Source of the DNA: JBJXGV01 sp046160485
Lineage (GTDB): Bacteria > Orphanbacterota > Orphanbacteria > JBJXGV01
NCBI GenBank assembly: GCA_046160485.1
Contig: JBJXGV010000065.1
Span: 1 to 64,000 of the forward strand
Direction: 5' to 3'
Length of the DNA: 64,000 nucleotides
Position numbers and translations under genes: made by a program. Position 1 is the first letter of the stretch, and each line of letters starts with the position of its first letter. Shown piece by piece: positions 54,101 to 62,655 of the stretch. The notes beneath the pieces were generated by a model, which was given only the letters and a program-made list of their open reading frames with translations, ran no database searches and was not told where the DNA came from.

Positions 54101-55774
54101 CAGCCCCGGGATGTGCACCTCGTCGATGTAGTACTCCCAATCGATCTGCGTTTCGTCGAATGCGAAGCGTTCGCGATCCTCGGCGCCGAGCGATTCGAAG
54201 AGCCGCCGCGTCGCGCCCGTCGCGAAGCGGACGTCGAGCGTCGTGTAGGGGCCGTAGATGTCGCTGAAGTAGAGAAGCTGCCGCAGCGCCGCGGCCTTCC
54301 CGCCGAGCTGCTTGCGGAAGCGCGCGACCGAACGCACGAACGAGAACGGCGCGGTGACGGCCTTCAGCAGCGCAAGCGGCGCTTGATACGAAATCAGACA
54401 CATCCAACGAAACTGCGACGTCGATGCGAATCGGAACGGCTTGACGGCGATCGCCTGTCCGCCCGCCTCGCGCATCGGGCGCTTCGTGAAGTGCTGCGTG
54501 AGCAGCCCGACGATGCGGCGAATCGAGAGCGCGTTTCGCTCCGAACTCGCCACCTGGTAGATCGCAACGCCGCGGTCCGCCGCCGCGCGCGGAATCGCCG
54601 CGATGATCGCGTTGACCACGAGATCGAGAGGAATGATGTCGAGCCCGACGTCGGGGGTCGTGGGGAAAAACGTGAGGCGCCCTCGGCCGTACGCGGCGAT
54701 GAGCGGATCCGCCATGCGATAGCCGTCGATCCAGCCCGGCTCCGGCTCGCGCAGCGACGACTCGATGATCGACGGCCGCACGATCGCCACGGGAATGTCG
54801 CCGCGCTCGCGCACGACGAGCCGCTCCCCCATCGCCTTCGTGTACGTGTAGGTGTCGTTCCAGCCGCGCGCACGCGCTCGCCGCATACCGATGTCGACGA
54901 GCACCTCGCGCAGGTAGTCCTCGCGCGCCGCGTCGACCTGCGCCTGCGACGGCGCCTTCCCCTGCACGCGCATCGAACGCTCGGCACGCGCGCGGAAGCG
55001 GCGCGCCGCCTCGTCGGTCGCGGCCTCGCGCATCACGCGATCGACCTCGGCCTCGAGTTCGGCGACCTCGCGATCGATATCCTCGGGCGGGCGCGGGCCA
55101 TCGGGGACCGGCGTCTCGGCGAGAGCTTCCGGTACGAGCCCGACTCGCTTTCCGCAGACGTAACACGTCGAGATCTGCACGAACACCGGGCGCTTCTTCG
55201 CGCCCTTCGCGAACTCGACGAGACGCCGCGGACCATGCGTATTGAGCGCGAGCGCCTGATCGATCCGTTCGTCGAACACGACCGTTGCCGCGCTATTGAT
55301 CACGACGTCGACCTCGGACTGGAGCCGCGCGCGATCATCCGGCGAGAGTCCGAGATCGGGAAGGCTCAAGTCGCCGGCGACGGCGCGCGCCTTCTCGCGC
55401 ACGAACGCGACGTAGCCGTCGCCGGCGCGCGCGCGTAAACGCGACATCGCGGGGCTGTCGAGCACTTCCTTCTCGAGCCGCGCCTGCGCCGTCATCGCCG
55501 CCGCGCCCGAGCCGCCGCGCTTCTTCGCGCGAATGAGCAGGTAGAGCCGCCCCACGTCGGGCGCCTCGAACAAGATCTTCTCGACGATCGCCTTCGCGAG
55601 AAACCCCGTGGTGCCGGTGACGAGAAGCGTCTTGCCCGCGAGAAAGGTGCGAATCGACGATGTCGGACGCGACGCGCTCGCGCGATCTTCCGTCGTGGCG
55701 TCACCGTTTAGCGTATCGATGGGGCTCTCCGGCCGCGAGGGCCAACGTGTCTCGGGAGTTGTCATGAATCTCAT
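51131..55774 (-). CDS. Four-module fatty acyl reductase - acyl-AMP ligase - ACP - PlsC acyltransferase
   Basis: A 1547-residue multifunctional protein. Module 1 (about 45-570) is a fatty-acyl-CoA reductase/thioester reductase with the NAD(P)H motif TGTTGFLAK (53-61), TYTKAMGE carrying the YxxxK pair, and a C-terminal sterile/FAR-C domain near 495-570. Module 2 (about 640-1170) is an AMP-forming acyl ligase: P-loop FTSGTTVAPKG near 789, YGLTETAPVL, and GRIKDLIITAAGKNVYPDE. Module 3 (about 1195-1265) is an acyl carrier domain with the phosphopantetheine serine Ser1235 in DLAVDSLMRVE. Module 4 (about 1345-1530) is a PlsC acyltransferase with H1371-x4-D1376 (NHSSHLD) and FPEGTRTTTG. It could activate a fatty acid, load it on its own carrier, reduce it, and acylate a phosphate-bearing acceptor. 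From memory it resembles the multidomain ether-lipid protein of myxobacteria (ElbD). Confidence 0.93.
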   Translation of the reverse strand: MRFMTTPETRWPSRPESPIDTLNGDATTEDRASASRPTSSIRTFLAGKTLLVTGTTGFLAKAIVEKILFEAPDVGRLYLLIRAKKRGGSGAAAMTAQARLEKEVLDSPAMSRLRARAGDGYVAFVREKARAVAGDLSLPDLGLSPDDRARLQSEVDVVINSAATVVFDERIDQALALNTHGPRRLVEFAKGAKKRPVFVQISTCYVCGKRVGLVPEALAETPVPDGPRPPEDIDREVAELEAEVDRVMREAATDEAARRFRARAERSMRVQGKAPSQAQVDAAREDYLREVLVDIGMRRARARGWNDTYTYTKAMGERLVVRERGDIPVAIVRPSIIESSLREPEPGWIDGYRMADPLIAAYGRGRLTFFPTTPDVGLDIIPLDLVVNAIIAAIPRAAADRGVAIYQVASSERNALSIRRIVGLLTQHFTKRPMREAGGQAIAVKPFRFASTSQFRWMCLISYQAPLALLKAVTAPFSFVRSVARFRKQLGGKAAALRQLLYFSDIYGPYTTLDVRFATGATRRLFESLGAEDRERFAFDETQIDWEYYIDEVHIPGLRRNVLQAEARRSGEWAGMERVIEKVSDSTVSEAAAPEAWEETFESPVGVAARVTPAPPRDAAVANIRDLLARTAARFPARVALQVRRDGDWQRITYSQLLDRADEIGSGFGALGVRAGDRVILWCEGRPEWGLAYLAVVGGGAVVVPADPQLPEEDFLNLVEVTKPSLLIVSDKCLDRLSEETRRRVRAAGGIVRVDAAFALDTGEPLPAPPPGARPARAAVTEESLASIIFTSGTTVAPKGVMLSHGNFLANVRALTAFTHVTADDAFLSVLPMFHVFEFTAGFLTPLSAGATITYLAELSSATIVGTMKETRTTVMLGVPRLYSLLHDGIMRKIEDAGAVSRTIFGGLRRASRGALSLTKSPAISRALFKRVHAVFGGRIRMFVSGGAPLDAKVYHAFREMGFEVVEGYGLTETAPVLTMNPLGATRPNSVGQPLPGVQLWISRPDSNGVGEVVVAGDNVMRGYYERPDETARVLSNGWFRSGDLGYLDADGYLYLTGRIKDLIITAAGKNVYPDEVEAHYKGLAGVKDFTVIGVRPKGALGEEVHAVVVPQEPAPGAPAESAAELAARLEAAFTTRAARLPSYQHVAAVHVWDGDLPKTSTLKVKRARVKAMIEMRLAGASRAAASASPHVAAASTPAGASSKATDAVIAFLSRLTNVPAAEIAPAKTLEIDLAVDSLMRVEIAAFLESRFGAHLSDEQQLALKTVRDVLDAAERGAGAKRSAAEPAADESESTELVAYWERELSKGNWHGSASTASSDDVMLRRSPLHAVAREAIVFAGRVAYGVMFRLRAAGRENLPGQPRYIIAANHSSHLDSLAVLLATGARGRRLRVVGAKDYFFNTGFKRWFFGRLLHAIPFDRNENFVEGLRLCKRALEQDYSLLIFPEGTRTTTGALQPFKLGVGILARELGVPIVPAYIDGAFEAMPKGRALPRPSSIRVTFGAPIVPAASGAVASTRAGDAGAYEGYKETVEAVRRSIEAMRAHAR

Positions 55775-55788
55775 GGGTGAGCGGGTGT

Positions 55789-55854
55789 GCGATGCTGGGC
55801 GCGATTATTCGCGGCGGGCGCGCCAGTGTCAAGAAGCGATGCTGGGCGCGATTA
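55789..55854. repeat. 19-bp direct repeat between the acyl-reductase and membrane-protein genes
   Basis: GCGATGCTGGGCGCGATTA occurs at 55789-55807 and again at 55836-55854, 47 bases apart. The second copy overlaps the last codons of the membrane-protein gene. It is probably a small local duplication; a regulator site is possible but not supported by anything else. Confidence 0.4.
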
Positions 55855-57921
55855 CCGGCCGCGCCGCGCGTTTTCGATGACAGCAAGACGCTCGAGCGAG
55901 AGACGATTCTTCGGACTGTCGTCCAGCACGACTTGCGAGCACGCGCGCGCCTCGTCGAGATGCCCGGCGCGCAACAGCGTCGAGCCGAGGTTGTTGTAGA
56001 TCTCGTAGTATGCGCCGCGGCTTTCGCGCACGGCGGCGACGAGCCGCGTTCCCGCCGCATCGAGTTCGCCGCGGAAGTAGTGAAACAGTCCGATGTACGC
56101 GTTCTCCGTCGGAAACTCTTGGCGGTGTATGAGTCCGTCGAGCCAGCGCGACGCGCGCGAGGCGCGCGGATTCCCCGCGACACCGGGCAGCGTGCGCGCG
56201 GCGCCGGCCCACGCGGGATCGACGCGCGCGCCCGAGAGCGCATCGCGCGCCGACGCGTCGACGAAACGCTCGGCGCCCGGCGCGTTGCGCACGAAGACCG
56301 CCGCGCCGCCGTCGACGTACACGAGCCGCCAGCGCGCATCCGCGCTCACACGCGCGAGCAGCTTCGGGTTCGTGATGTGCGGAAAGACGAGCCAGCGAAT
56401 CCCGTAGCGCGCGACCGCGGCTTCCATCGCCTCCTCTGAGGCGAGCACATTCTGATACTCCGCGTAGAAGCGCTCGCCCATCACCTCGAGGCGCCCGTCG
56501 ATGAAGACGGGCGCGTCGAGCGCCCACATGAGATAGCCGCCGAAGTTGAGGTGATTCAGAACGGGCCCCTGGATGCCCGCGCGCTTCACGAACTCGGCGG
56601 CGGCGATCGGAAGCTCGTTGCCATTCCAGCCGACGCCGAATCGCTCGGGGCGGCGGCTTGCGGTGTAGTACGCGCCGGTCAGGACGCGCGCAGAGAGCGC
56701 GGCTTCGCCGAGCGCGACGAGGGCGAGCACGCACGCGACCGCGAGAGCGCGATGGGACGCGCGCAGCCGAATCCTGTCGAGGAGCGCGCCGAGAGGAAGC
56801 GCCCAGATCGTCGTCGCGAGCGTGCCGACGACGAGAAGCGGCATGTTGCGAAACATGCGGATCGCAAGCGGCGCGAACGCGAGCCAAAGCAAGATCGCCC
56901 ACCAGCGCCGGCGGCGCGCATGCACGACGAGCGCAACGATCGAGAGAATCGCGAGCCCGCGAAACGCGAACACAAGCGGCAGCGCCGCGAAGAACGGAAA
57001 GTGCTCGGAGAGGCCCAGCGAAAACGGCGACACGAACTCGCCGATCGACTGATTGAAGAGATTCCCGCTTTGAAAGCGCGTGGCGAGCGAGAACGGAAAG
57101 AGCACGCCGCGGATGCCGTACGGATTGACGAACGTGACGGCAACGGACGCGGCGACCCACTTGAGCAGCTCGCGGTCGATGCGTCGCTCGCCAAGCGCGC
57201 GTCCCGCGACGAACGCCGCGAGTGCTCCCCACCCGAGCACGAAGAGGCTGTGCGAGTTCGCCCAAACGAGGAAGATCGCGGGGAGAATCCAGAGCGGGCG
57301 CGGCCGCGACGCGCCGGCCGCAGCGCCCGCAGCGCGTCGCGCGAGAACGTGAATGACGATCGCGAGGAAGAGATACGAGACGAGTTCGGGACGCGTGTCG
57401 AAACGCATCTCGGACGCGAGCCCGCCCGCGACGAAGAGGACGACGAGCGTCGTCGGATCGACCGGCTGCAGACGCGCCGTGCGGTAGAGCGTCGCGAAAA
57501 TCGCGAGCACGAGCGCCGCATGAAAGAGCGAAAGCCCCGGCGCGCCGAACGCGCGGTGCGCGAGCGCGACGACGACGTCGTAGCCCCAGCTCGTGTCGAT
57601 GTACGCGTGATCGCTCACCGTGAAGGTGAACGGATCGGTGCGCGGCCATCCGTTCCCTGCGAGGATGTGCTCGCCGGTGCGCAGATGAAAGCCGGCGTCG
57701 ACGCTTCCGACTTGGCGCGTCGCCAGGAGCGCGATCAGCACGAAGCCGAGCGCGAGCACAGCGCGATGCGCGCGCGGGAGCGCCGCGTCGGGCGCGACGA
57801 GCCCAGCGCCGGCGCGGCCTTTCGCGAGGCGCGCGCCCGCGCCATCGGCTGCCGTGCCGCGCCGCGCCGCGCCATCCGCTTCACTTCGCGATTGATTTTC
57901 ACGCGTCCCGCTACGTACCAT
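55852..57921 (-). CDS. Polytopic membrane protein with C-terminal TPR-like helices
   Basis: A 689-residue protein, first gene of the leftward cluster. A basic, Ala/Gly-rich cytoplasmic N-terminus of about 50 residues precedes the first helix. Then come VDAGFHLRTGEHILAGNGWP and IDTSWGYDVVVALAHRAFG, the same two-loop pattern as in the protein at 42042-43991. Several helices follow to about 410, then a soluble segment with GGYLMWALDAPVFIDGRLEV, and a helical repeat C-terminus (YYEIYNNLGSTLLRAGHLDEA). ATG 57921 is preceded by GGAGGAAG. The start is only 37 bases from the rightward gene start, so the two promoters must overlap. Function unknown, GT-C-like by style only. Confidence 0.78.
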   Translation of the reverse strand: MVRSGTRENQSRSEADGAARRGTAADGAGARLAKGRAGAGLVAPDAALPRAHRAVLALGFVLIALLATRQVGSVDAGFHLRTGEHILAGNGWPRTDPFTFTVSDHAYIDTSWGYDVVVALAHRAFGAPGLSLFHAALVLAIFATLYRTARLQPVDPTTLVVLFVAGGLASEMRFDTRPELVSYLFLAIVIHVLARRAAGAAAGASRPRPLWILPAIFLVWANSHSLFVLGWGALAAFVAGRALGERRIDRELLKWVAASVAVTFVNPYGIRGVLFPFSLATRFQSGNLFNQSIGEFVSPFSLGLSEHFPFFAALPLVFAFRGLAILSIVALVVHARRRRWWAILLWLAFAPLAIRMFRNMPLLVVGTLATTIWALPLGALLDRIRLRASHRALAVACVLALVALGEAALSARVLTGAYYTASRRPERFGVGWNGNELPIAAAEFVKRAGIQGPVLNHLNFGGYLMWALDAPVFIDGRLEVMGERFYAEYQNVLASEEAMEAAVARYGIRWLVFPHITNPKLLARVSADARWRLVYVDGGAAVFVRNAPGAERFVDASARDALSGARVDPAWAGAARTLPGVAGNPRASRASRWLDGLIHRQEFPTENAYIGLFHYFRGELDAAGTRLVAAVRESRGAYYEIYNNLGSTLLRAGHLDEARACSQVVLDDSPKNRLSLERLAVIENARRGR

Positions 57922-57958
57922 CTGCGGCGTTCTTCCTCCCTATCCGATCAAGGAGCCG

Positions 57959-60900
57959 ATGATGTTCCCCAGCGTTGCCCGGCGTCACCTGGTTTTTGCT
58001 TGCTCGATCTTCGCGGCGGTCGCAGCCGCGCTCTGCCCCGCCGCCGCGACACGCGCGCGCGCGCAGACCGCGTTCAATTGCAGCCTTCTGGTTCACATCA
58101 GCGTCAATCAAGTCGATCCGAACGCAACCCAGGCCAACGACGTCACGGGCTACACCGATCCGGTCACCGGCGACGAGTACGCGATCATCGGCGTCACGAC
58201 GGGCACCGGCATCTACAACGTGACGCGGCCGGACAGCGCGTATCAGACCGGATTCATACCGGGCCCGGTCTCCAACTGGCGCGACTTCGCAAACTACCGC
58301 AACTACGTCTACGCGGGGAGCGAAGGCGGCGGCGGTATCCAGATCATCGATCTGGCGAATCCCGAGGCGCCGTCCCTCACGTCGAGCTTCTCGTGGACCG
58401 GGTCCTCGTCGAGCCATTCGATCACGACCGACACGCTCTCCGCGCGGCTCTACGTCAACGGCGCTCAACGCGGCATGTACATCCTCTCGATCGCGAATCC
58501 CGCGGCGCCGACGGAACTCGGGCTCTACACGGAGCACTACGTGCACGACTCGTACGCGCGAAACGACACGGTGTTCGTGTCGGCGATCGGCTCGGGAACG
58601 CAGCGAATCCTAGACACGTCGGATCCGCAGGCGATCCAGACGATCGTGAGCTTCACGACCGAGCGCCAAGCGGCGCACAATAGCTGGCCGTCCGAAGATT
58701 GGCGGTATCTCTACGTCACGGACGAAACCGCGGGTGGCCGCGTCACGACGTGGGACATCACGACTCTCACGTCGCCGGTTCAAATCGACGGGTACACGGC
58801 GAGCCCTACGGGCGACGCGCACAACATCTACGTAAAGGGCGACTACGGTTTCGTCGCGCACTACACGAGCGGTATGCGTGTTCTCGACATCAGCGACCCC
58901 GAACGTATGATCGAGGTCGCTTACTACGACACGTACTTTCCGCAGAGCGGACTCTTCAATGGCGATTGGAGCGCACACCCGTTCACCGCGAGCGGGAACG
59001 TCTACATCGGGGACATCGAAGGCGGGCTCTACGTCGTGTCGTTTCAGCAGAAGCGCGGCGGCGTTGTCGAAGGCGTGATCACCGAGCAGGGCACCGGCGC
59101 GCCGCTCGAGGACGTGCTGCTTCGCTTGAGCGGTTCGGGGCAGATCGCGCGGACGGACGCGATGGGCCGCTACGAATTCCGGACGGCCGAGGGGAGCTAC
59201 ACGATCTCGGCAGAGCGAATCGGTCTTCTCCCTCGCACCGTGCCGGTGACGGTCGAACGCGGAAAGACGACGAACGGCAACTTCACGCTGCTCGACAACA
59301 CCGCGGTACTCGAACTTTCGAGCACAACGCCGATCGTCGCGGCCCTCGCCGCAGGCGAGTCCTCGACGATTCCGATCCGCGTCAAGAATGTCGGCGGCGG
59401 CCTGATTCAGTTCAGCGTGCGAGACACGACTCGCGTCTCCCCCGTACTGCCCGGGAAACGCGGGGCCGCGCGCGATGCGGTTCCATGGCACAACGCGCAA
59501 GCGCGAATCAGAGAGCTCGTGCGCACGAATCAGTCGGCGATTGACGAAGCGGTCGCGTCGCGCGCGACGCGCACGAAACTGGCAGCGTCCACGCCGACAC
59601 TGCGGAAGGTGTTGAACGATCCCGTCGACGATGTCATCGAGATCATGCCGTCGACGGCGGGCCGCGTCGATGTCACCGCGCTCCGAGCCGGAACCGATTC
59701 GAAAGAGTTCGCGATCCAGCTCGAATCGGCGGGGGCGACGTTTCCCGACAGCAACGCGGCGATCTTCTTCTTCGACGTCGACCAGGACATCTCGACCGGC
59801 GTGGTCAATCCCGTCGCGACGAACTTCGGTGCGCCCGTCACGCACGACATCGGCGCGGAAATCGTGATGATTTGGGACCTGGCCGGAAACTTCGTCCCGA
59901 GCCCGGCAAACCCGATAGCCGGCGCGGCGCTCCTGCTTGCCGCGGACTTCTCACAATTCTTCGGCGTGTTCTTCGGCGAAATCGACGACGGCACGGCGAC
60001 GATTTCCATCCCACGAGAAAGCATCGGCGACGACGACGACAACATGAATTTCGCGGGGATCGCGGCGAGCTTCAATTCGGATCAGATGCCGCTGAGTGTC
60101 GATCTGCTTCCCGCGGCGGGGCATGTGATCTCGGGATCGGAGGCGCTCGACGCTCCGTGGGTAACAGCGACGCCGGATACCGGGAGCGTGGCGGGCGGCG
60201 ACTCGGCGACGGTGCTCGTCCGATTCGATGCGCCCGACATCGCAACGAACGAAACGCTCACCGGCTCGCTCATCCTCAGCACGAATCTCGACACGGCGCC
60301 GCAGACCGAGATTTCGCTTCGGCTCAACGTCGACGGCGTGCCTCCTGCGTTCACGCTCGGGATATTGCAGAACCCGATCCTCTCGAGTTACGTCGATCTC
60401 GTCGTCGTCGCGAGCGAGCCGCTCGGTGCGCGGCCGTCGCTGACTGTCGACGCGGCCGCGCTAACGCTCGACGGCGCGTTCGGCGGCGCGACGCCGGAAC
60501 TTCGCGCGCGCACAACGCTCGACGGCAGCGACCCCGTCTCCGTCTCGATTTCCGGCAGCGACATCCTCGGCAACGTGGGCACGTACTCGGAGACGTTCAT
60601 CGCGTACGCGATCTCGGCGAAGTCGCCGGTGCTCGCGGTCGGTCCCGATGATGCGGTGCGTCTTGATGCGCCCGCCGGCGCGATCGCGTCGGGCGCGCGA
60701 CTGATTTTGCGCCGCGCCGACGAGGCCGGCGACGACGGCGCGCTTTCGCCTCGCGTGACGATCGGCCCCGAAGACACCGCGCTGCTCGAACGGGCGACGA
60801 TCACGATCCCGGTTACCGAGGGCGCGAGCGACGGCGCGATCTTCCGACGCGGCGAGAACGGCTGGATCGCGCTTCCGACGTTCGTCTCGCCGGACCGTCG

Positions 60901-61258
60901 CGCGCTCGTCGCAACGATCGATCGGCTCGGCGTCTTTCAGGCGCGGCGCGGTGCGGCGCTCGCGCCCGACGCGCTTCCGGCGCAGTCGACGCTCGGCGCC
61001 GCAACGCCGAACCCTGCATCGCGCGGCACATCGATCGCGTTCGCGCTCGCGCGCCCCGGTCTGGCGCAGCTCGCCGTCTACGATCTCTCAGGGCGCCTCG
61101 TGCGCACGCTCGTCGAAGGCAACCGCCCCGTCGGGCCCGCGATCGCACAGTGGGATGGCGAGGACAATCGCGGCCGGCGCGTCGCCGCGGGAACCTACCT
61201 CTACCGCCTCGAAACGCCCGACGGCGCGCAGGCGAGAAAGATCACGGTGCTGCGATGA
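57959..61258 (+). CDS. Secreted LVIVD-repeat (choice-of-anchor B) protein with FlgD-like C-terminal domain
   Basis: A 1099-residue exoprotein. A signal peptide (residues 1-36) is followed by a beta-propeller-like region of LVIVD-type repeats (about 45-365; GIQIIDLANPEAP, MYILSIANPAAPTELGLY, MRVLDISDPERM), which is the choice-of-anchor B pattern. Then comes a carboxypeptidase-regulatory-like domain (about 368-445; VEGVITEQGTGAPLEDVLL), a mixed region with Ig-like segments, and the C-terminal FlgD-like Ig domain (about 1015-1099; ATPNPASRGTSIAFALARPG, GTYLYRLETPDG). Two adjacent ATGs occur; the second (57962) has the better spacing to AGGAG. It probably binds or displays at the cell surface. 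Confidence 0.9.
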   Translation: MMFPSVARRHLVFACSIFAAVAAALCPAAATRARAQTAFNCSLLVHISVNQVDPNATQANDVTGYTDPVTGDEYAIIGVTTGTGIYNVTRPDSAYQTGFIPGPVSNWRDFANYRNYVYAGSEGGGGIQIIDLANPEAPSLTSSFSWTGSSSSHSITTDTLSARLYVNGAQRGMYILSIANPAAPTELGLYTEHYVHDSYARNDTVFVSAIGSGTQRILDTSDPQAIQTIVSFTTERQAAHNSWPSEDWRYLYVTDETAGGRVTTWDITTLTSPVQIDGYTASPTGDAHNIYVKGDYGFVAHYTSGMRVLDISDPERMIEVAYYDTYFPQSGLFNGDWSAHPFTASGNVYIGDIEGGLYVVSFQQKRGGVVEGVITEQGTGAPLEDVLLRLSGSGQIARTDAMGRYEFRTAEGSYTISAERIGLLPRTVPVTVERGKTTNGNFTLLDNTAVLELSSTTPIVAALAAGESSTIPIRVKNVGGGLIQFSVRDTTRVSPVLPGKRGAARDAVPWHNAQARIRELVRTNQSAIDEAVASRATRTKLAASTPTLRKVLNDPVDDVIEIMPSTAGRVDVTALRAGTDSKEFAIQLESAGATFPDSNAAIFFFDVDQDISTGVVNPVATNFGAPVTHDIGAEIVMIWDLAGNFVPSPANPIAGAALLLAADFSQFFGVFFGEIDDGTATISIPRESIGDDDDNMNFAGIAASFNSDQMPLSVDLLPAAGHVISGSEALDAPWVTATPDTGSVAGGDSATVLVRFDAPDIATNETLTGSLILSTNLDTAPQTEISLRLNVDGVPPAFTLGILQNPILSSYVDLVVVASEPLGARPSLTVDAAALTLDGAFGGATPELRARTTLDGSDPVSVSISGSDILGNVGTYSETFIAYAISAKSPVLAVGPDDAVRLDAPAGAIASGARLILRRADEAGDDGALSPRVTIGPEDTALLERATITIPVTEGASDGAIFRRGENGWIALPTFVSPDRRALVATIDRLGVFQARRGAALAPDALPAQSTLGAATPNPASRGTSIAFALARPGLAQLAVYDLSGRLVRTLVEGNRPVGPAIAQWDGEDNRGRRVAAGTYLYRLETPDGAQARKITVLR

Positions 61259-61953
61259 AGAATCCGTTGATGACGCCGAGCACGCTCGGCACGCAACACG
61301 CACGGAAGACTCGCCGAACGCACCTGGCGGTCGCGCTGCTCGTCGCTCTTGCTGCGCTCTCGGCGTGCGGCTCGAACGATCTGGTGATTCTTCCGAGCGA
61401 GCAGATCGCGGACGGATGGAGTCAGTTTCGCGCGGGGAACTACGAGCGGGCCGACGCGTTCTTCCTCGCCGCGCTCGCAACCGATAGCACGCTCGCGGAG
61501 GCGCATTCAGGCCTCGGATGGAGCCGCGCGTTCGCCGGAGATCTCGACGCGGCGCGCGACAATTTCACGCGCGCGCTGATCTTCGCGCCGGCCGACACCG
61601 ACGCGCTCGCGGGCGCGGCGGCGGTCGCGCATGCGCTCGGCAACCGCGCGGACGCGATCACGAACGCGCGCTCCGCTGTCGAGCGCGATCTGGCGTGGAC
61701 GTTCGCGCATCGCGCCGGCATCGACGTCGAGGATCTGCGCCTCATTCTCGCGCAGGCGCTCGCGCTCGAGGGCTCGTCGCGCTATGCCGAAGTGCAGATC
61801 GAACTCGACGTCCTCAATCCCGATAACGGACTGACGCCCGGCAACGCGTCGTCGTGGGTCGTGGGGAGTGCGGTGTACGCGTCGTACGGCGAAGCGCTGC
61901 TCGCCGCGCTCGAAGATGTCGAGGTGCGAGTCGGAGCCGGGATTCCGCGGTAG
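61255..61953 (+). CDS. TPR lipoprotein
   Basis: A 232-residue predicted lipoprotein with lipobox LSAC (ALLVALAALSACGSND), followed by tetratricopeptide-like helices from about residue 55 (YERADAFFLAALATDSTLAEAHSGLGWSRAFAGDLDAARDNF in consecutive repeats). Its ATG overlaps the stop of the LVIVD protein (ATGA), so the two are coupled. It could be an envelope partner for that exported protein, e.g. an assembly or anchoring factor, but this rests on context only. Confidence 0.85.
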   Translation: MKNPLMTPSTLGTQHARKTRRTHLAVALLVALAALSACGSNDLVILPSEQIADGWSQFRAGNYERADAFFLAALATDSTLAEAHSGLGWSRAFAGDLDAARDNFTRALIFAPADTDALAGAAAVAHALGNRADAITNARSAVERDLAWTFAHRAGIDVEDLRLILAQALALEGSSRYAEVQIELDVLNPDNGLTPGNASSWVVGSAVYASYGEALLAALEDVEVRVGAGIPR

Positions 61954-61956
61954 GCG

Positions 61957-62535
61957 CTACGCCGCGTCGTACGCCTTCTTCAGCCACGCCTTCAACTCCG
62001 CGTCGACGTCGCCGGCCTTCTCGACGCGGACGCGGTGGCTCACCATCGCGTTGAAGCTGCCCGACGCCTCGAGTCGCGCCGTCACCGGCTCGCCCTTGAG
62101 GTTGATCCCGACATCGATGCGCGTCGCAGTCGTAGGCTGAATCAGCGCGAACTGTTTGCTCCGCCGCAGACTCACGTACGTCTTCTTCGGCGAGACCTCG
62201 ACGTCGCTCCCCAACTTCGCGAGCGCGGCGATCAGCGCCTCGTAGACCGGCCGGAGCGCCGCCTTCGTCCCCGCGTACTGCGCCGCGACCAGATCGTCTC
62301 CGGCCGGCGCGGCGCCATCGCCGCCGCCGCTCTCGGCGCGCAGCGTGCAGTGCGTGATCAGATTCGCGTACCCGTGTCCGATTCCGTGATCGGCCTTGAG
62401 CATCTTCACGATCTCACCGTGCTTGGCGAGCTTGCTCGCGCGCACCACCTTCATCCACTGATCGAGCGTCTTGCCAGTCGTCTCTTTCAAGTTCTCGATC
62501 ATGCCGGCTTCGATTTCTTCGGGCGATTTTGCCAT
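61957..62535 (-). CDS. DUF4287 / DUF5655 domain protein
   Basis: A 192-residue soluble protein. Residues 1-65 fit DUF4287 (MIENLKETTGKTLDQWMKVV, KMLKADHGIGHGYANLI), and residues 95-190 fit DUF5655 (VEVSPKKTYVSLRRSKQFALI, with the later MVSHRVRVE). The combination is common in GC-rich bacteria. GGAGG lies about seven bases before its ATG. Function is unknown; DUF5655 is suggested to bind nucleic acids, which I cannot test here. Confidence 0.85.
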   Translation of the reverse strand: MAKSPEEIEAGMIENLKETTGKTLDQWMKVVRASKLAKHGEIVKMLKADHGIGHGYANLITHCTLRAESGGGDGAAPAGDDLVAAQYAGTKAALRPVYEALIAALAKLGSDVEVSPKKTYVSLRRSKQFALIQPTTATRIDVGINLKGEPVTARLEASGSFNAMVSHRVRVEKAGDVDAELKAWLKKAYDAA

Positions 62536-62655
62536 GGCGGCACCTCCTTCTGCGGTTCCATTACACGTGCAACGCGCGTTCTTTGACGGCGCGGCGAGAA
62601 AACGCGCGACGCGCCCGCCGCGATGGCCCGCGCGTCGCGTGAGATGGCGCCCGGA

